Of a stretch of DNA of 64,000 nt, positions 55,466-64,000 are shown in pieces. A program made the translations under genes and the position numbers. The DNA comes from Flavipsychrobacter sp. Lineage in GTDB: Bacteria; Bacteroidota; Bacteroidia; Chitinophagales; Chitinophagaceae. Within the stretch, counting starts at the first letter, position 1, and every line of letters begins with the position of its first letter. The notes under the pieces are model-generated. The model was not told the origin of the DNA. It worked only from the letters and a program-made list of their open reading frames with translations, and searched no databases. The stretch lies in assembly GCA_031292525.1 (NCBI GenBank), contig JARLGY010000064.1:232477-296476 (forward strand). Reading direction: 5' to 3'.

Positions 55466-56791
55466 ATGGGAGCAGACAATACCATGAACAATTCAGACAT
55501 CATAATAGCAGGCGCAGGCGCCGCAGGACTAATGGCTGCTATGCAACTAGCAAGGGCAGGCAAAAAAGTTACCGTACTGGAGGCCAATAATCGTTTAGGG
55601 GGACGTATTCACACCTTATACAACGTACCAGGCACTGACTATATAGAGCTGGGCGCCGAATTTATACATGGCGACCTGGAAGTGACATTGGCCGCATTAA
55701 AGGAGGCAAATATTAACTACAGGCCATCAGGAGGAGAAACCTGGCATGCTGCAGATGGTACCATAAAAAAAGAAGATTTTTTCTTGCCCGGTTGGCAATT
55801 GTTTGAAGAGCGGTTGAAAAGCCTTGAAGAAGACATGTCTATCAATGCGTTCCTGGAAGAACAGTTTAAGGGAAATGAATATGAAGATTTGAAAACTTCG
55901 GTAAGGAGATACGCAGCAGGGTATGATACTGCAGACCCCAACCGAGCAAGCGCACTGGCGCTGAGAAAAGAATGGATAGAAGACGACGAAGGCGACCAGC
56001 ATAAAGTAAATGGCGGGTACATGTCTCTTATTCAATACATGGCTGATGAAATCGAAAAGCATGGCGGTACAATACTAACGGACAATACTGTAAAGGATGT
56101 GGAATGGTCAGAAGGTGGCGTAACTGTCATTACTGCAGACCATAAAGAATATGGTGCAGCAAAATGTATTATTGCGCTACCTCTTGGCGTATTGCAAGCC
56201 GGTTATAATGCACAGTGCGGCATTCGCTTTATCCCTGCACTTCCTGATCACATGGCAGCGCTGCAAAGCATGGGCATGGGCAGCGTCATTAAAATACTTT
56301 TCGTTTTTAAGGAGCCTATATGGCAAAACAAGGACATTGTAAAAAACGTGGATGGGAATAATAAAAAAATGGGATTCATCTTTTCTGACGAGCAGGTGCC
56401 TACCTGGTGGACGCAAAGCCCAGATCGTAGCAAGATACTCACAGGTTGGCTGGGTGGCCCAAATGCAGCACAATATAAAAACAGTAGCGACGAAGAACTT
56501 ATAGTCATTGCCAAAAGATCGCTGGCAGCTATATTCAATATTACAGTAGAATCTCTTGAAGATTATTTGCTTATAACCAAGGCCGCAAACTGGCCTGCGG
56601 ATCCACATATACTGGGGGCATATAGCTATGCAACTATTGCTACGCATGATGCACTGCAACTTTTAAACAAACCCGTAGCCCAAACCTTGTATTTTGCCGG
56701 AGAAGCCTACTTCACAGATACTGTTGTAGGTACTGTAGATGCCGCACTAGCCAGCGGGAAACAAGTTGCTGAAGTGATAAACGCCATCTGA
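55466..56791 (+). CDS. FAD-dependent amine oxidase
   Basis: This flavoprotein of about 441 residues belongs to the monoamine oxidase/polyamine oxidase family. The Rossmann start IIIAGAGAAGLMAAMQLARAG binds FAD (GxGxxG), followed by VLEANNRLGGRIHT, which is characteristic of the family. A C-terminal FAD motif TLYFAGEAYFTDTVVGTV closes the fold. The substrate amine is unknown. Three starts are possible: GTG 55460, ATG 55466 and ATG 55484; the last sits right at the flavin fold. It ends exactly against the convergent trmN6 stop. Confidence 0.88.
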   Translation: MGADNTMNNSDIIIAGAGAAGLMAAMQLARAGKKVTVLEANNRLGGRIHTLYNVPGTDYIELGAEFIHGDLEVTLAALKEANINYRPSGGETWHAADGTIKKEDFFLPGWQLFEERLKSLEEDMSINAFLEEQFKGNEYEDLKTSVRRYAAGYDTADPNRASALALRKEWIEDDEGDQHKVNGGYMSLIQYMADEIEKHGGTILTDNTVKDVEWSEGGVTVITADHKEYGAAKCIIALPLGVLQAGYNAQCGIRFIPALPDHMAALQSMGMGSVIKILFVFKEPIWQNKDIVKNVDGNNKKMGFIFSDEQVPTWWTQSPDRSKILTGWLGGPNAAQYKNSSDEELIVIAKRSLAAIFNITVESLEDYLLITKAANWPADPHILGAYSYATIATHDALQLLNKPVAQTLYFAGEAYFTDTVVGTVDAALASGKQVAEVINAI

Positions 56792-57508
56792 TCACCTCAT
56801 TTCTTTTGCATAGAATGGTGATAATAACTGTATAGCGGCAGCTGTATAGCTGTTCTGGGCACGATAGATGACCAACTCACTATCTGTGCAAGGCTTAGCT
56901 TGTGGGCCAAAAATACTTACTACCCTATTGGCGGCTTGTGTGTGATATGGCTTTATAAACAACCGGGAGTGCATATTAAAATCCTTTTCGGCTAAAAGGC
57001 TTTCCCATTGCTGCTGCTGCAATGCAGGAAGCAACACCGATGCATGACCATCACTGCTCAATAACCTTTTTATCGCGGTGAGCAATTCAATGAATGTAAG
57101 AGTTATGGTATGACGGGCCATGTTCCTCCTCGCAGTATCGCCCAACAAACTATTAGTAAAAAATGGTGGATTGCAGATAATAAGATCATAACTAGTGGTA
57201 GCTACGTAAGCATTAATATCACCCTGCATTACATTTACCTGGTCGGCAAATGGTGAGTTTTTTGCATTCTCTTTTGCCTGTATCACTGCCTCTTCATCAA
57301 GCTCTATAGCGTCTATTATTGCGTTGGCGGCACGTTGTGCCATCATTAGCGATAGCAAACCTGTACCCGCCCCAATATCCAGCACCCGGCTGTGCATTTC
57401 AGGTATGGGCGTATAAGCGCCTTGTATGCAGGCATCGGTAGATACCTTCATAGCGCACTTGTCTTGTACTATGGTAAATTGCCTGAATTGAAAGTATGCA
57501 TTGCTCAT
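56792..57508 (-). CDS. trmN6: tRNA1(Val) (adenine37-N6)-methyltransferase
   Basis: This 238-residue class I SAM methyltransferase modifies A37 of tRNA-Val. The SAM-binding motif is RVLDIGAGTGLLSLMMAQR, and the catalytic N6-adenine motif NPPF occurs in DLIICNPPFFTNSL. It matches the YfiC/TrmN6 family. It starts 4 bases before the tsaD stop (ATGA overlap), so both tRNA-modifying enzymes are co-expressed. The stop codon abuts that of the amine oxidase gene in a TGATCA hexamer. Confidence 0.92.
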   Translation of the reverse strand: MSNAYFQFRQFTIVQDKCAMKVSTDACIQGAYTPIPEMHSRVLDIGAGTGLLSLMMAQRAANAIIDAIELDEEAVIQAKENAKNSPFADQVNVMQGDINAYVATTSYDLIICNPPFFTNSLLGDTARRNMARHTITLTFIELLTAIKRLLSSDGHASVLLPALQQQQWESLLAEKDFNMHSRLFIKPYHTQAANRVVSIFGPQAKPCTDSELVIYRAQNSYTAAAIQLLSPFYAKEMR

Positions 57509-58518
57509 GACCAGCTGCCTCTCGCTGCAGGGCTCACTGCCATATCTGCAAATTGCCCATGCAGGTATTTGTAATGTGCGGTTATCCCTATCATAGCAGC
57601 ATTATCAGTACAGTATTCAAATTTGGGTATATACACTTGCCAGCCCTCGTTCTCACCCATCTCAACCAAAGCCTTGCGCAGTCCGCTATTGGCCGATACG
57701 CCACCGGCTATTCCTACCTGGTCTATACGCAATGCTTTAGCAGCCTTGTGCAGCTTGTTCAGCAGCATCTTTATTATAGTGTATTGTACAGAAGCACAAA
57801 TATCATTCAAGTTATTGGCAACAAAATCAGGATCTATCTTCTTTTGCTTCTGTAAAAAATAAAGTACCGATGTCTTGAGTCCGCTGAAGCTGAATTCATA
57901 GTCCTTCATTTCAGGCAACGGAAAAGTAAATTTATGTGGATCGCCTTGCTGCGCATACTTATCCACCAACGGACCACCGGGATAAGGCAGACCCAACATT
58001 TTGGCCACTTTATCAAAAGCTTCACCTGCGGCATCATCCATGGTTTGCCCCAATATTTCCATATCCAGGTGACTTCGGCACAGTACAACCTGTGTATGCC
58101 CGCCCGATACAGTTAAACAAAGAAAAGGGAAAACCGGTCTTGGTTCTTCAATAAAATGTGCCAGTACATGCGCTTGCATATGGTTCACCGCAATAATAGG
58201 AACATCCAATGCCTGGGCGTAAGCTTTAGCAAAGCATGCACCAACGAGTAATGAACCGATAAGGCCAGGCGATTGTGTAAATGCTACCACCTGAATATCT
58301 TCTTTCTCAATACCTGCCTCCCGCAGAGCAACATCCACTACAGGAATTATATTTTGCATATGCGCTCGCGATGCCATCTCAGGCACAACCCCACCAAACT
58401 TTTCATGCACCTTTTGTGTGGCAATCAAATTACTTAATACCTGCCCATCACTGATAACAGCGGCGCTGGTATCATCGCAGGAAGATTCTATGGCCAGGAT
58501 ATGTACAGGTTTGTTCAT
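57505..58518 (-). CDS. tsaD: tRNA N6-adenosine threonylcarbamoyltransferase
   Basis: This ASKHA-fold enzyme of 337 residues transfers threonylcarbamoyl to A37 of ANN-decoding tRNAs, together with TsaB and TsaE. It shows ILAIESSCDDTSAAVI at the start, the metal-binding H113 and H117 in VNHMQAHVLAHF, and GGVSANSGLR near the C-terminus. The length is typical. It is co-transcribed with trmN6, making a tRNA position-37 pair. A promoter with GATTTTTG, one mismatch, lies near 58525. Confidence 0.96.
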   Translation of the reverse strand: MNKPVHILAIESSCDDTSAAVISDGQVLSNLIATQKVHEKFGGVVPEMASRAHMQNIIPVVDVALREAGIEKEDIQVVAFTQSPGLIGSLLVGACFAKAYAQALDVPIIAVNHMQAHVLAHFIEEPRPVFPFLCLTVSGGHTQVVLCRSHLDMEILGQTMDDAAGEAFDKVAKMLGLPYPGGPLVDKYAQQGDPHKFTFPLPEMKDYEFSFSGLKTSVLYFLQKQKKIDPDFVANNLNDICASVQYTIIKMLLNKLHKAAKALRIDQVGIAGGVSANSGLRKALVEMGENEGWQVYIPKFEYCTDNAAMIGITAHYKYLHGQFADMAVSPAARGSWS

Positions 58519-58684
58519 TGATATGCAAAAATCGGCGAATAGAAATAGAAAAGCAAAAAAGATAACTTCATAATATCAAAGTGCCAATTACAAATGCAAT
58601 TATTTAAACTACGCAACCCACTTAGAAAGTAGTTGTACGTATCATCTACGAAATATCAACTTGAAACTCTCTAAAATGAAAAGC

Positions 58685-58715
58685 CCCCAAACGCACTGTC
58701 CGACAGTATTTGGGG
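58685..58715 (-). terminator. terminator downstream of scpA
   Basis: CCCCAAA (58685-58691) pairs with TTTGGGG (58709-58715), and inside it ACTGT (58695-58699) pairs with ACAGT (58703-58707). The minus strand tail reads GCTTTTCATTTT. It lies 43 bases past the scpA stop. Confidence 0.7.
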
Positions 58716-58757
58716 AATCTTTTTATGTACCGAAGTACAACTATTGTATAACAAATT

Positions 58758-59546
58758 CTATGCCAGTTCATTAGGTGTGTCCACACCTTCCATTGCAGCA
58801 TCCCTCTCGTTATTCCATTCTATAATAAAATTATTACGTCCTTCACCTAAAAGGATGCCCAGGTATTTCTGTTGTATCAGCTCCAGCATAGCTAGAAAAG
58901 TGAATATGGCATGTATTCTGTCTTCGCAAATAGCAAACATTGCTTCAAAGCTTACTCTGCCCTGTTCTTTCATATAAGTCTGCAAATAGCCGCGCTGGCC
59001 TTCAAGGCTATAGTTATACTTTACTACCACGTGCTGAGGTTTATTGGTACGCTCTGCCAGTCTTTTCAGCACCTTTTCATAGGTCTGCATCAGCTTATAT
59101 ACAGTTACCGTCTGTATCTCTGTACCTTCAGAATATTCTTCGCCTAGCATTTCCATTTCGCGACGTGCATTACCACGTTTCAGCTGCATCAGGCGATCTG
59201 CCTCCAGGAGTGCCATTTCTGCGGCAGCTTCCTTAAACCTTTTATATTCCAGTATTTTATCAACCAACTCATTTCTCGGATCTATCTCATTTCCTAAAGC
59301 ATCTACTTCACGGCGAGGCAACAGCATTTTAGACTTTATGCGCATCAACGTGCTGATGAACAGGATGAATTCGCTGGCCAGTTCTATATTCAACGCTTTA
59401 AGAGAATGGATATAATCCAAAAAATCGTTTGTAAGACCAGTAATAGGTATATTATATATATCCAACTCATCCCGCTCTATAAAAAAGAGAAGTAAGTCGA
59501 AAGGACCTTCAAACTGGGGTAATTTTATCTGGTAAGATGCAGACAT
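58758..59546 (-). CDS. scpA: segregation and condensation protein A
   Basis: This kleisin subunit of the SMC-ScpAB condensin complex has 262 residues. Its N-terminal Smc-head-binding block reads YQIKLPQFEGPFDLLLFFIE and continues with LDIYNIPITGLTNDFLDYI, typical of ScpA. The winged-helix C-terminal domain (VSFEAMFAICEDRIHAIFTF and LAMLELIQQKYLGIL) binds the Smc head. scpB is not next to it. It is a single gene with its own terminator. Confidence 0.95.
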   Translation of the reverse strand: MSASYQIKLPQFEGPFDLLLFFIERDELDIYNIPITGLTNDFLDYIHSLKALNIELASEFILFISTLMRIKSKMLLPRREVDALGNEIDPRNELVDKILEYKRFKEAAAEMALLEADRLMQLKRGNARREMEMLGEEYSEGTEIQTVTVYKLMQTYEKVLKRLAERTNKPQHVVVKYNYSLEGQRGYLQTYMKEQGRVSFEAMFAICEDRIHAIFTFLAMLELIQQKYLGILLGEGRNNFIIEWNNERDAAMEGVDTPNELA

Positions 59547-59602
59547 CCGGCAATTTTAGTTATTGTAATATAGTAAAGATACGCAACGATACCAAGACAA
59601 CC

Positions 59603-60670
59603 CTAACGTGGTTTATACTTTGACGCCTCTAAAAATGCCTGTGCATCATCCTTACTTGCCAGCAGTTCCTGCATTGTCAATTTAGGGTGTTGTTGCATAT
59701 ATGCGTTAACTATTTTATATCCCAGCCACGTACCTATATTACCAGGGCTCTGCGCAGGCATGCCGGTAGAGTTTGGGCCATCATTTACGTACCTCATTAT
59801 TTTGTCAAATTCTTTTTCATAAAATAGGTTGCGCGTGGCAAAGAAATTATAGATCATAGCTTCACTGTTGTTGCACCATTCCAATTGGTTACCATTGTAT
59901 CCAAACAGGGTGGTATCATCAACGTGCGGCAATACTTTGTGAAGAAAATATTGTTCCTTACCTTTTTGTATCATCATATCAAGCAGTGGGCGGTCTCCTG
60001 TCATAAATGGATGCTGGCCCTGGTAAACAGTACTAAAAACAGCTACGGGTATGTAAGCACGACAAAGATGAGGATTCAGGTAATCGGGCAAGCCCACTGA
60101 TCTGTAAAAAGGATATTGTCCCCCAAGGAACATATCCAGCCCTACTCCAACTATCTCACGACCAAATGTAAATGCGCCCCAGTTATTTAAGCCCGATACT
60201 AAATATATTACCTCGGGTACCTTGTAATCAGGGTAGTAGTATTTAACAAATTTAAAACCGCTCTCCAGCTTTGCATCAACATCCTTCGTATTTGGGTAAT
60301 ACTTGGCAACGGTGTCAAACAAGCCACGGTAGTCTTTATTGGTTAGGAACAAACGCAATCCCAGCCTGATACCACTGGTTGTATCGCTATAGTTATTGTG
60401 AATGCTAAACCCCATTAAGGTATCTAAATAAAAATTCAAGAAGTCTGGGTATTTGTTTCTTAACTGTACCAACCCTGCAGCAAGATTGTTTGTATCCAGC
60501 ATAGCAAGGTCTTGTTCCAGGTTTTGGGTACGCATCTCCACTTTAATAGCTGACACGTCGGGTATCTTATCAGCATTATTACAACTACTCACAAAAAGAG
60601 CAGACATAATAAAAATACCACATAAACAACTGGCAACCAATTTGCCGGACACACGTACTAAATAAAGCAT
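59603..60670 (-). CDS. gldB: gliding motility lipoprotein GldB
   Basis: This 355-residue lipoprotein (from ATG 60670) has a signal ending SALFVSSCNN with the lipidated Cys, and the GldB-characteristic region FGREIVGVGLDMFLGGQYPF followed by LPDYLNPHLCRAYIPV. GldB is needed for Bacteroidota gliding and stabilises the type IX secretion apparatus; a peptidoglycan- or protein-binding role is assumed. An open extension upstream to 60865 is not supported by family length. It is divergent from a PorT-like gene. Confidence 0.92.
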   Translation of the reverse strand: MLYLVRVSGKLVASCLCGIFIMSALFVSSCNNADKIPDVSAIKVEMRTQNLEQDLAMLDTNNLAAGLVQLRNKYPDFLNFYLDTLMGFSIHNNYSDTTSGIRLGLRLFLTNKDYRGLFDTVAKYYPNTKDVDAKLESGFKFVKYYYPDYKVPEVIYLVSGLNNWGAFTFGREIVGVGLDMFLGGQYPFYRSVGLPDYLNPHLCRAYIPVAVFSTVYQGQHPFMTGDRPLLDMMIQKGKEQYFLHKVLPHVDDTTLFGYNGNQLEWCNNSEAMIYNFFATRNLFYEKEFDKIMRYVNDGPNSTGMPAQSPGNIGTWLGYKIVNAYMQQHPKLTMQELLASKDDAQAFLEASKYKPR

Positions 60671-60693
60671 CAGAAATATTTTACTTTGGAATG

Positions 60694-60735
60694 CAAAAAT
60701 AAAAGAGCTGAACGTGACTTGGCCGATTATTTTTG
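60694..60735. promoter_or_regulatory. divergent promoters between gldB and the PorT-like gene
   Basis: The minus strand has TATTTTTG (60694-60701) 24 bases before the gldB ATG. The plus strand has TATTTTTG (60728-60735) 30 bases before the PorT-like ATG. Both match TAnnTTTG; -33 boxes are weak. Confidence 0.5.
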
Positions 60736-60764
60736 GAATACTTTTACGTCGTAACGATGTCAAT

Positions 60765-61562
60765 ATGAAAACAATCATTTTTTTATTTCTCCTAGCTATA
60801 TTACCTGGCTTTTTAATAGCCCAGGAATATAGCGAGCTCCCTACAGCACCACCAAGGATTGACATAAAGAAAATACATTTGGGGTTATATATTGCCCCCG
60901 ATGTATCGTGGATGCATCCAACTGCATCAAAAAGCGATGACGGAAAATACTATGTAAATAACAATGGAGGTAAGGCCGGGTATATGTGGGGGCTGATGCT
61001 TGATTATTATTTTGCCCAAAATTACTGTTTTGCAACTGGGTTCGATCTTAATACAAGCGGTGGCAAAATCGCCACAACTTACAATACTAACCAGGTAAAT
61101 AGCGGCGCAGCAAGTACCGTTTTAAATACAAACTTCAATTATAACCTAAAATATCTTGATATACCTTTTGCACTCAAACTAAGGTCTGATCAGCTAAATA
61201 AAGACGGATTAAAAATTTACGGGCAAATCGGGCTTACATTAGCCATTAACGTCAGTAAAAAAGCAACCTATACAGTAAATTATAATGATGAGAACGGTAA
61301 TAACCAAACTCTGCAGGGCACTAACGAGAAGCTTACAGGCACACTTGCAACATCGCCAGTGATGCTGCAAATGAACCTGGGTGGCGGAATAGAGTATCCT
61401 ATAAGCCCAAAACTGCATTTTTATACCGGGCTATTTTTCAATAATTCTTTCCTGCCCAATACGGTGAGCCCTAAAAATTATGACCTTGGGTACAAGGGAA
61501 GTTTCACAGATGGGTATGTAAGACTGAATAATATTGCTTTAAGACTTGGCCTTTTCTTTTAA
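60765..61562 (+). CDS. PorT-like outer-membrane beta-barrel protein
   Basis: This 265-residue protein (from ATG 60765) has a signal peptide (IIFLFLLAILPGFLIAQ) and an eight-strand-type barrel with alternating strands (LHFYTGLFFNNSFLPN) and a terminal phenylalanine (LRLGLFF). It resembles the PorT family, some of which are needed for type IX secretion; whether this is the PorT that does so cannot be settled here. It is divergent from gldB, which supports a role in that system. Confidence 0.7.
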   Translation: MKTIIFLFLLAILPGFLIAQEYSELPTAPPRIDIKKIHLGLYIAPDVSWMHPTASKSDDGKYYVNNNGGKAGYMWGLMLDYYFAQNYCFATGFDLNTSGGKIATTYNTNQVNSGAASTVLNTNFNYNLKYLDIPFALKLRSDQLNKDGLKIYGQIGLTLAINVSKKATYTVNYNDENGNNQTLQGTNEKLTGTLATSPVMLQMNLGGGIEYPISPKLHFYTGLFFNNSFLPNTVSPKNYDLGYKGSFTDGYVRLNNIALRLGLFF

Positions 61563-61580
61563 CGAAATGAAAATGGGGGT

Positions 61581-61588
61581 TAACTTTG
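61581..61588 (+). promoter_or_regulatory. candidate -7 box for nadE
   Basis: TAACTTTG is a perfect TAnnTTTG match, 24 bases before the nadE ATG and 18 after the PorT-like stop. It suggests nadE has its own promoter. Confidence 0.5.
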
Positions 61589-61612
61589 TAATCTTCCTAA
61601 GAAGGTATTCTC

Positions 61613-63292
61613 ATGAAAATATTTCTTTCCCAGCAAAATTATCATATTGGCAACTTTGAGGCTAACACAACAAAAATAATTGCAGATATAAAAAGAGCAA
61701 AAGAACAAGGCGGCGATCTTATTGTTTTTTCAGAGCTGGCTGTGTGTGGTTATCCGCCACGCGATTTTCTTGAATTTGAAGATTTTATTGCAGAATGCCT
61801 TAAGGCTATAGATATAATAAAACAAGCGGCTGATACAATAGGTGTACTGGTTGGCGCACCATCACGCAACACAAATGCAGAGGGCAAGAACCTTTTCAAC
61901 AGTGCTTATCTGCTCTACGAAAACGATATAAAAGGAATAATACACAAGACCCTGCTGCCTACCTACGATATATTTGATGAATACAGATATTTTGAACCTG
62001 GATATCAATGGAACGTCCTTCATTTTAAAGGCAAAAAATTAGCGGTCACCATTTGTGAAGATATCTGGAATATAGGCGAGAATCCGCTATACAGGATATC
62101 GCCTATGGACATGCTTATAGACTTGAAGCCCGACCTGATGATTAATCTCAGCGCATCTCCGTTCGATTACCTGCATGCCGATGGAAGAAGAAGTATAGTG
62201 ATCGAAAATGTACGCAAATACCATCTGCCAATTATTTACTGTAATGCAACCGGTTCCCAGACCGAAATAGTTTTTGATGGGGGGTCTGTTGTAATGGATG
62301 CTGATGAAAATATTGTAACCACCCTTCCCTACTTTGAAGAAGCATTACAATATGTAGTATTTAATGACAATGGCACATTTACACCAGGCGAAATTAATAC
62401 TACGATTACACCTCTGGCACATTCAAATCCAGGCATATTTGATGCGCATCAAGGTACAGATGTAATTCACAGAGCCCTCATAACAGGCATTCGCGATTAC
62501 TTCAACAAGATGGGATTTACTAAGGCTATTGTAGCCTCTTCAGGCGGTATAGACAGCGCAGTTGTGCTGGCACTTGCCTGCGAAGCATTGGGTGCCGGAA
62601 ATGTAAGAGCGCTCTTAATGCCCTCCCAGTTTTCCACAGATCATTCGGTAGCAGATGCCGTACAACTATCCCAAAACCTGGACAGCCCTTATGATATACT
62701 GCCAATAAAAGACATTTTTGAAACTTTTGCGACAACACTTGAACCAGTTTTTAAAGACCTTCCATTTAGCATTGCGGAGGAAAACCTTCAATCCCGCATA
62801 CGCGGAGCATTGGTAATGGCGCTGTCCAATAAGTTTGGTTCCATACTGCTTAATACATCAAATAAGAGTGAGCTGGCAACTGGCTACGGCACATTGTATG
62901 GGGACATGGCGGGCGGTCTTGGCGTTCTAGGCGATCTTTATAAAATGCAGGTATATGCTATGGCCAATTACCTCAATCGCAACGGGGAGATCATACCTCA
63001 AAATATCATAAATAAGCCCCCTAGTGCAGAATTACGCCCTGGCCAAAAAGATAGCGACAGTCTACCTGACTACGAGGTACTTGACGGTATACTATATCAG
63101 TATATTGAACGTAGGCAAGGTCCTAAAGAGATTATAGCCCTGGGCAACGATACTGCATTAGTAAACAGGATCTTGAAGTTGGTAAATACTAATGAATATA
63201 AAAGGAACCAGTTTTGCCCTATCATACGGGTATCCCCTAAGGCATTTGGTATTGGCAGGCGCGTACCTATTGTTGGCAAATACTTATCATGA
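61613..63292 (+). CDS. nadE: glutamine-dependent NAD+ synthetase
   Basis: This 559-residue two-domain enzyme makes NAD+ from deamido-NAD+ using glutamine. The N-terminal nitrilase-type glutaminase shows the catalytic triad E41 (FSELAVCGYPPRDF), K112 (HKTLLPTYD) and C148 (VTICEDIWN). The C-terminal synthetase domain has the ATP-loop SSGGIDSAVVLALACE and NTSNKSELATGYGTLYGDMA. The length is typical of the bacterial glutamine-using form, so no separate amidase is needed. Confidence 0.97.
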   Translation: MKIFLSQQNYHIGNFEANTTKIIADIKRAKEQGGDLIVFSELAVCGYPPRDFLEFEDFIAECLKAIDIIKQAADTIGVLVGAPSRNTNAEGKNLFNSAYLLYENDIKGIIHKTLLPTYDIFDEYRYFEPGYQWNVLHFKGKKLAVTICEDIWNIGENPLYRISPMDMLIDLKPDLMINLSASPFDYLHADGRRSIVIENVRKYHLPIIYCNATGSQTEIVFDGGSVVMDADENIVTTLPYFEEALQYVVFNDNGTFTPGEINTTITPLAHSNPGIFDAHQGTDVIHRALITGIRDYFNKMGFTKAIVASSGGIDSAVVLALACEALGAGNVRALLMPSQFSTDHSVADAVQLSQNLDSPYDILPIKDIFETFATTLEPVFKDLPFSIAEENLQSRIRGALVMALSNKFGSILLNTSNKSELATGYGTLYGDMAGGLGVLGDLYKMQVYAMANYLNRNGEIIPQNIINKPPSAELRPGQKDSDSLPDYEVLDGILYQYIERRQGPKEIIALGNDTALVNRILKLVNTNEYKRNQFCPIIRVSPKAFGIGRRVPIVGKYLS

Positions 63293-63447
63293 TATTCAAG
63301 TCAGCAATCTCAGTTCTTCTTTATTTAGTATCCCTGCGCGTGTTAGTATAATTACGATATCTCACTTATAGGCTGCTATGCAGTTTCCGTCAAGATCTCG
63401 TTTTAGAAATACACTCTTCCTTTCACTTACCACATCAGCAATCTGCA

Positions 63448-63489
63448 ATAAAAAAATAGTCCCGCACATGTGCGGGACTATTTTTTTAT
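63448..63489. terminator. very strong bidirectional terminator (42-bp perfect palindrome)
   Basis: Positions 63448-63468 and 63469-63489 are perfect reverse complements; the central 8 bases are CACATGTG. It has a GC-rich core (TCCCGCAC) and A- and T-runs on the flanks, and lies between convergent nadE and the surface-protein gene. Confidence 0.93.
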
Positions 63490-63510
63490 AAACCAACCAG
63501 AACTTTATAC

Positions 63511-64000
63511 TTAACGCAGTAGCGTTATGTTTCCTTGCTTGGTTATTATTTTTCCTTTAAAAGTCTTAGCTTCTACGGTATATACATACACTCCCATTGG
63601 TTGTGGCTGACCACCAAAGGTACCATCCCAGCCTTTTTCTATATCTGTGCTCTGGAACACTTCAACACCCCATCTGTTAAAGATATGGAAGCTGGTGAGG
63701 GTTGCATTACCCAGGTGTAATACCTTCAACTGAGAATTAACACCAGTACCCGGTACAAAAGCATTAGGTAGAGTTATGTAAGAATCCGGGGCGACAAATA
63801 CGTCTATTGAATCTACTGTAGAGCAACCAAATTCTGTTATCCCTGTAAGTTTATACCTTGTACTTACCCCAGGCTTAGCTGTAGGATTAGATATTGTTGA
63901 GTTATCCAAACCTAATGGCGGGAACCATGTGAAATATAAGCAGTTGGTAAGTGGGTTCAGCTGTACAGAATCTCCAGGATACAGGGTCACTGAATCTGGT
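63511..64000 (-). CDS. C-terminus of a large surface protein with gliding-motility/T9SS sorting domain (cut by window edge)
   Basis: The last 163 or so residues of a longer protein; the frame continues past the right edge. It contains the end of a PKD-like domain (VSTRYKLTGITEFGCSTVDS), then PNAFVPGTGVNSQLKV and FHIFNRWGVEVFQS with GWDGTFGGQPQPMGVYVYTV. These are the features of the gliding-motility-associated (type B) C-terminal sorting domain that targets proteins through type IX secretion to the surface. The main body and its role are outside the window. Confidence 0.88.
   Translation of the reverse strand, partial: PDSVTLYPGDSVQLNPLTNCLYFTWFPPLGLDNSTISNPTAKPGVSTRYKLTGITEFGCSTVDSIDVFVAPDSYITLPNAFVPGTGVNSQLKVLHLGNATLTSFHIFNRWGVEVFQSTDIEKGWDGTFGGQPQPMGVYVYTVEAKTFKGKIITKQGNITLLR

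Noticed and set aside
60671..60865. N-terminal extension of gldB by 65 codons
   Set aside because: It would place the lipoprotein signal internally and overlap the divergent PorT-like gene; the ATG at 60670 gives a proper signal.
1..64000. tRNA, rRNA, CRISPR, prophage or insertion sequence
   Set aside because: No cloverleaf, rRNA segment, regularly spaced repeat, integrase, transposase or terminal inverted repeat pair was recognised by reading both strands.

Overview
The window looks like chromosomal DNA of a Bacteroidota bacterium, most likely of the Chitinophagaceae/Saprospiria-like group. The signs are GldB, a PorT-like barrel, type IX secretion C-terminal sorting domains, several 'SCKK' lipoproteins, an S9A prolyl oligopeptidase, a DUF3050 protein, and promoters of the Bacteroidota type (-7 box TAnnTTTG). 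No rRNA, tRNA, CRISPR array, phage or insertion sequence was recognised. Most of the region is ordinary housekeeping and envelope biology, with a few accessory islands.

Layout. 1-2.7 kb: the N-terminal 522 residues of a multi-PAS sensor kinase cut by the window edge, then proC. 3.0-7.3 kb: a tightly packed minus-strand operon of porin, exported Rieske protein, imelysin and di-haem oxidoreductase, probably an envelope iron/redox system. 7.7-12.9 kb: a lipoprotein, an acyl-CoA dehydrogenase, a ComEA-like helix-hairpin-helix protein, a nucleotidyltransferase with a small partner (possible toxin-antitoxin-type pair), two REP-like palindromes, and the ppa-asnS operon. 13.1-16.3 kb: exbB-exbD-exbD-tonB, the energy source for TonB-dependent uptake. 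16.4-19.5 kb: an OmpH-like coiled-coil protein, an APC permease and heptose-7-phosphate kinase. 19.6-29.3 kb: a lipoprotein, aspS, prolyl oligopeptidase and the giant tamB. 29.3-36 kb: four GT4-type glycosyltransferases interleaved with ribBA, followed by an FtsE-like ATPase. 36.2-39.1 kb: an L,D-transpeptidase lipoprotein, a cupin and a GT-C-like membrane protein.

39.1-47.4 kb is an accessory stretch. It holds a patatin gene with two inactivating lesions, an ArsR/AHSA1/VOC operon whose promoter sits inside a 20-bp perfect inverted repeat, a PerM exporter, a T9SS-secreted trypsin-like peptidase, an ECF42-like sigma factor with its DGPF/YciI partner, and a DUF3050 protein. 47.6-64 kb: dnaX, pdhC (two lipoyl domains), small membrane and lipoproteins, a PolX-like PHP protein with a damaged polymerase active site, a Tudor-like protein, an amine oxidase, trmN6-tsaD, scpA, gldB, a PorT-like barrel, nadE, and the C-terminus of a large gliding-motility-associated surface protein cut by the right edge.

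The most notable items are the porin-Rieske-imelysin-di-haem operon, the promoter/operator architecture at arsR, the doubly broken patatin gene, the nucleotidyltransferase pair, and the PolX active-site loss. Nothing here could be searched against databases. Functions rest on motifs visible in the translated sequence and on knowledge of the families.
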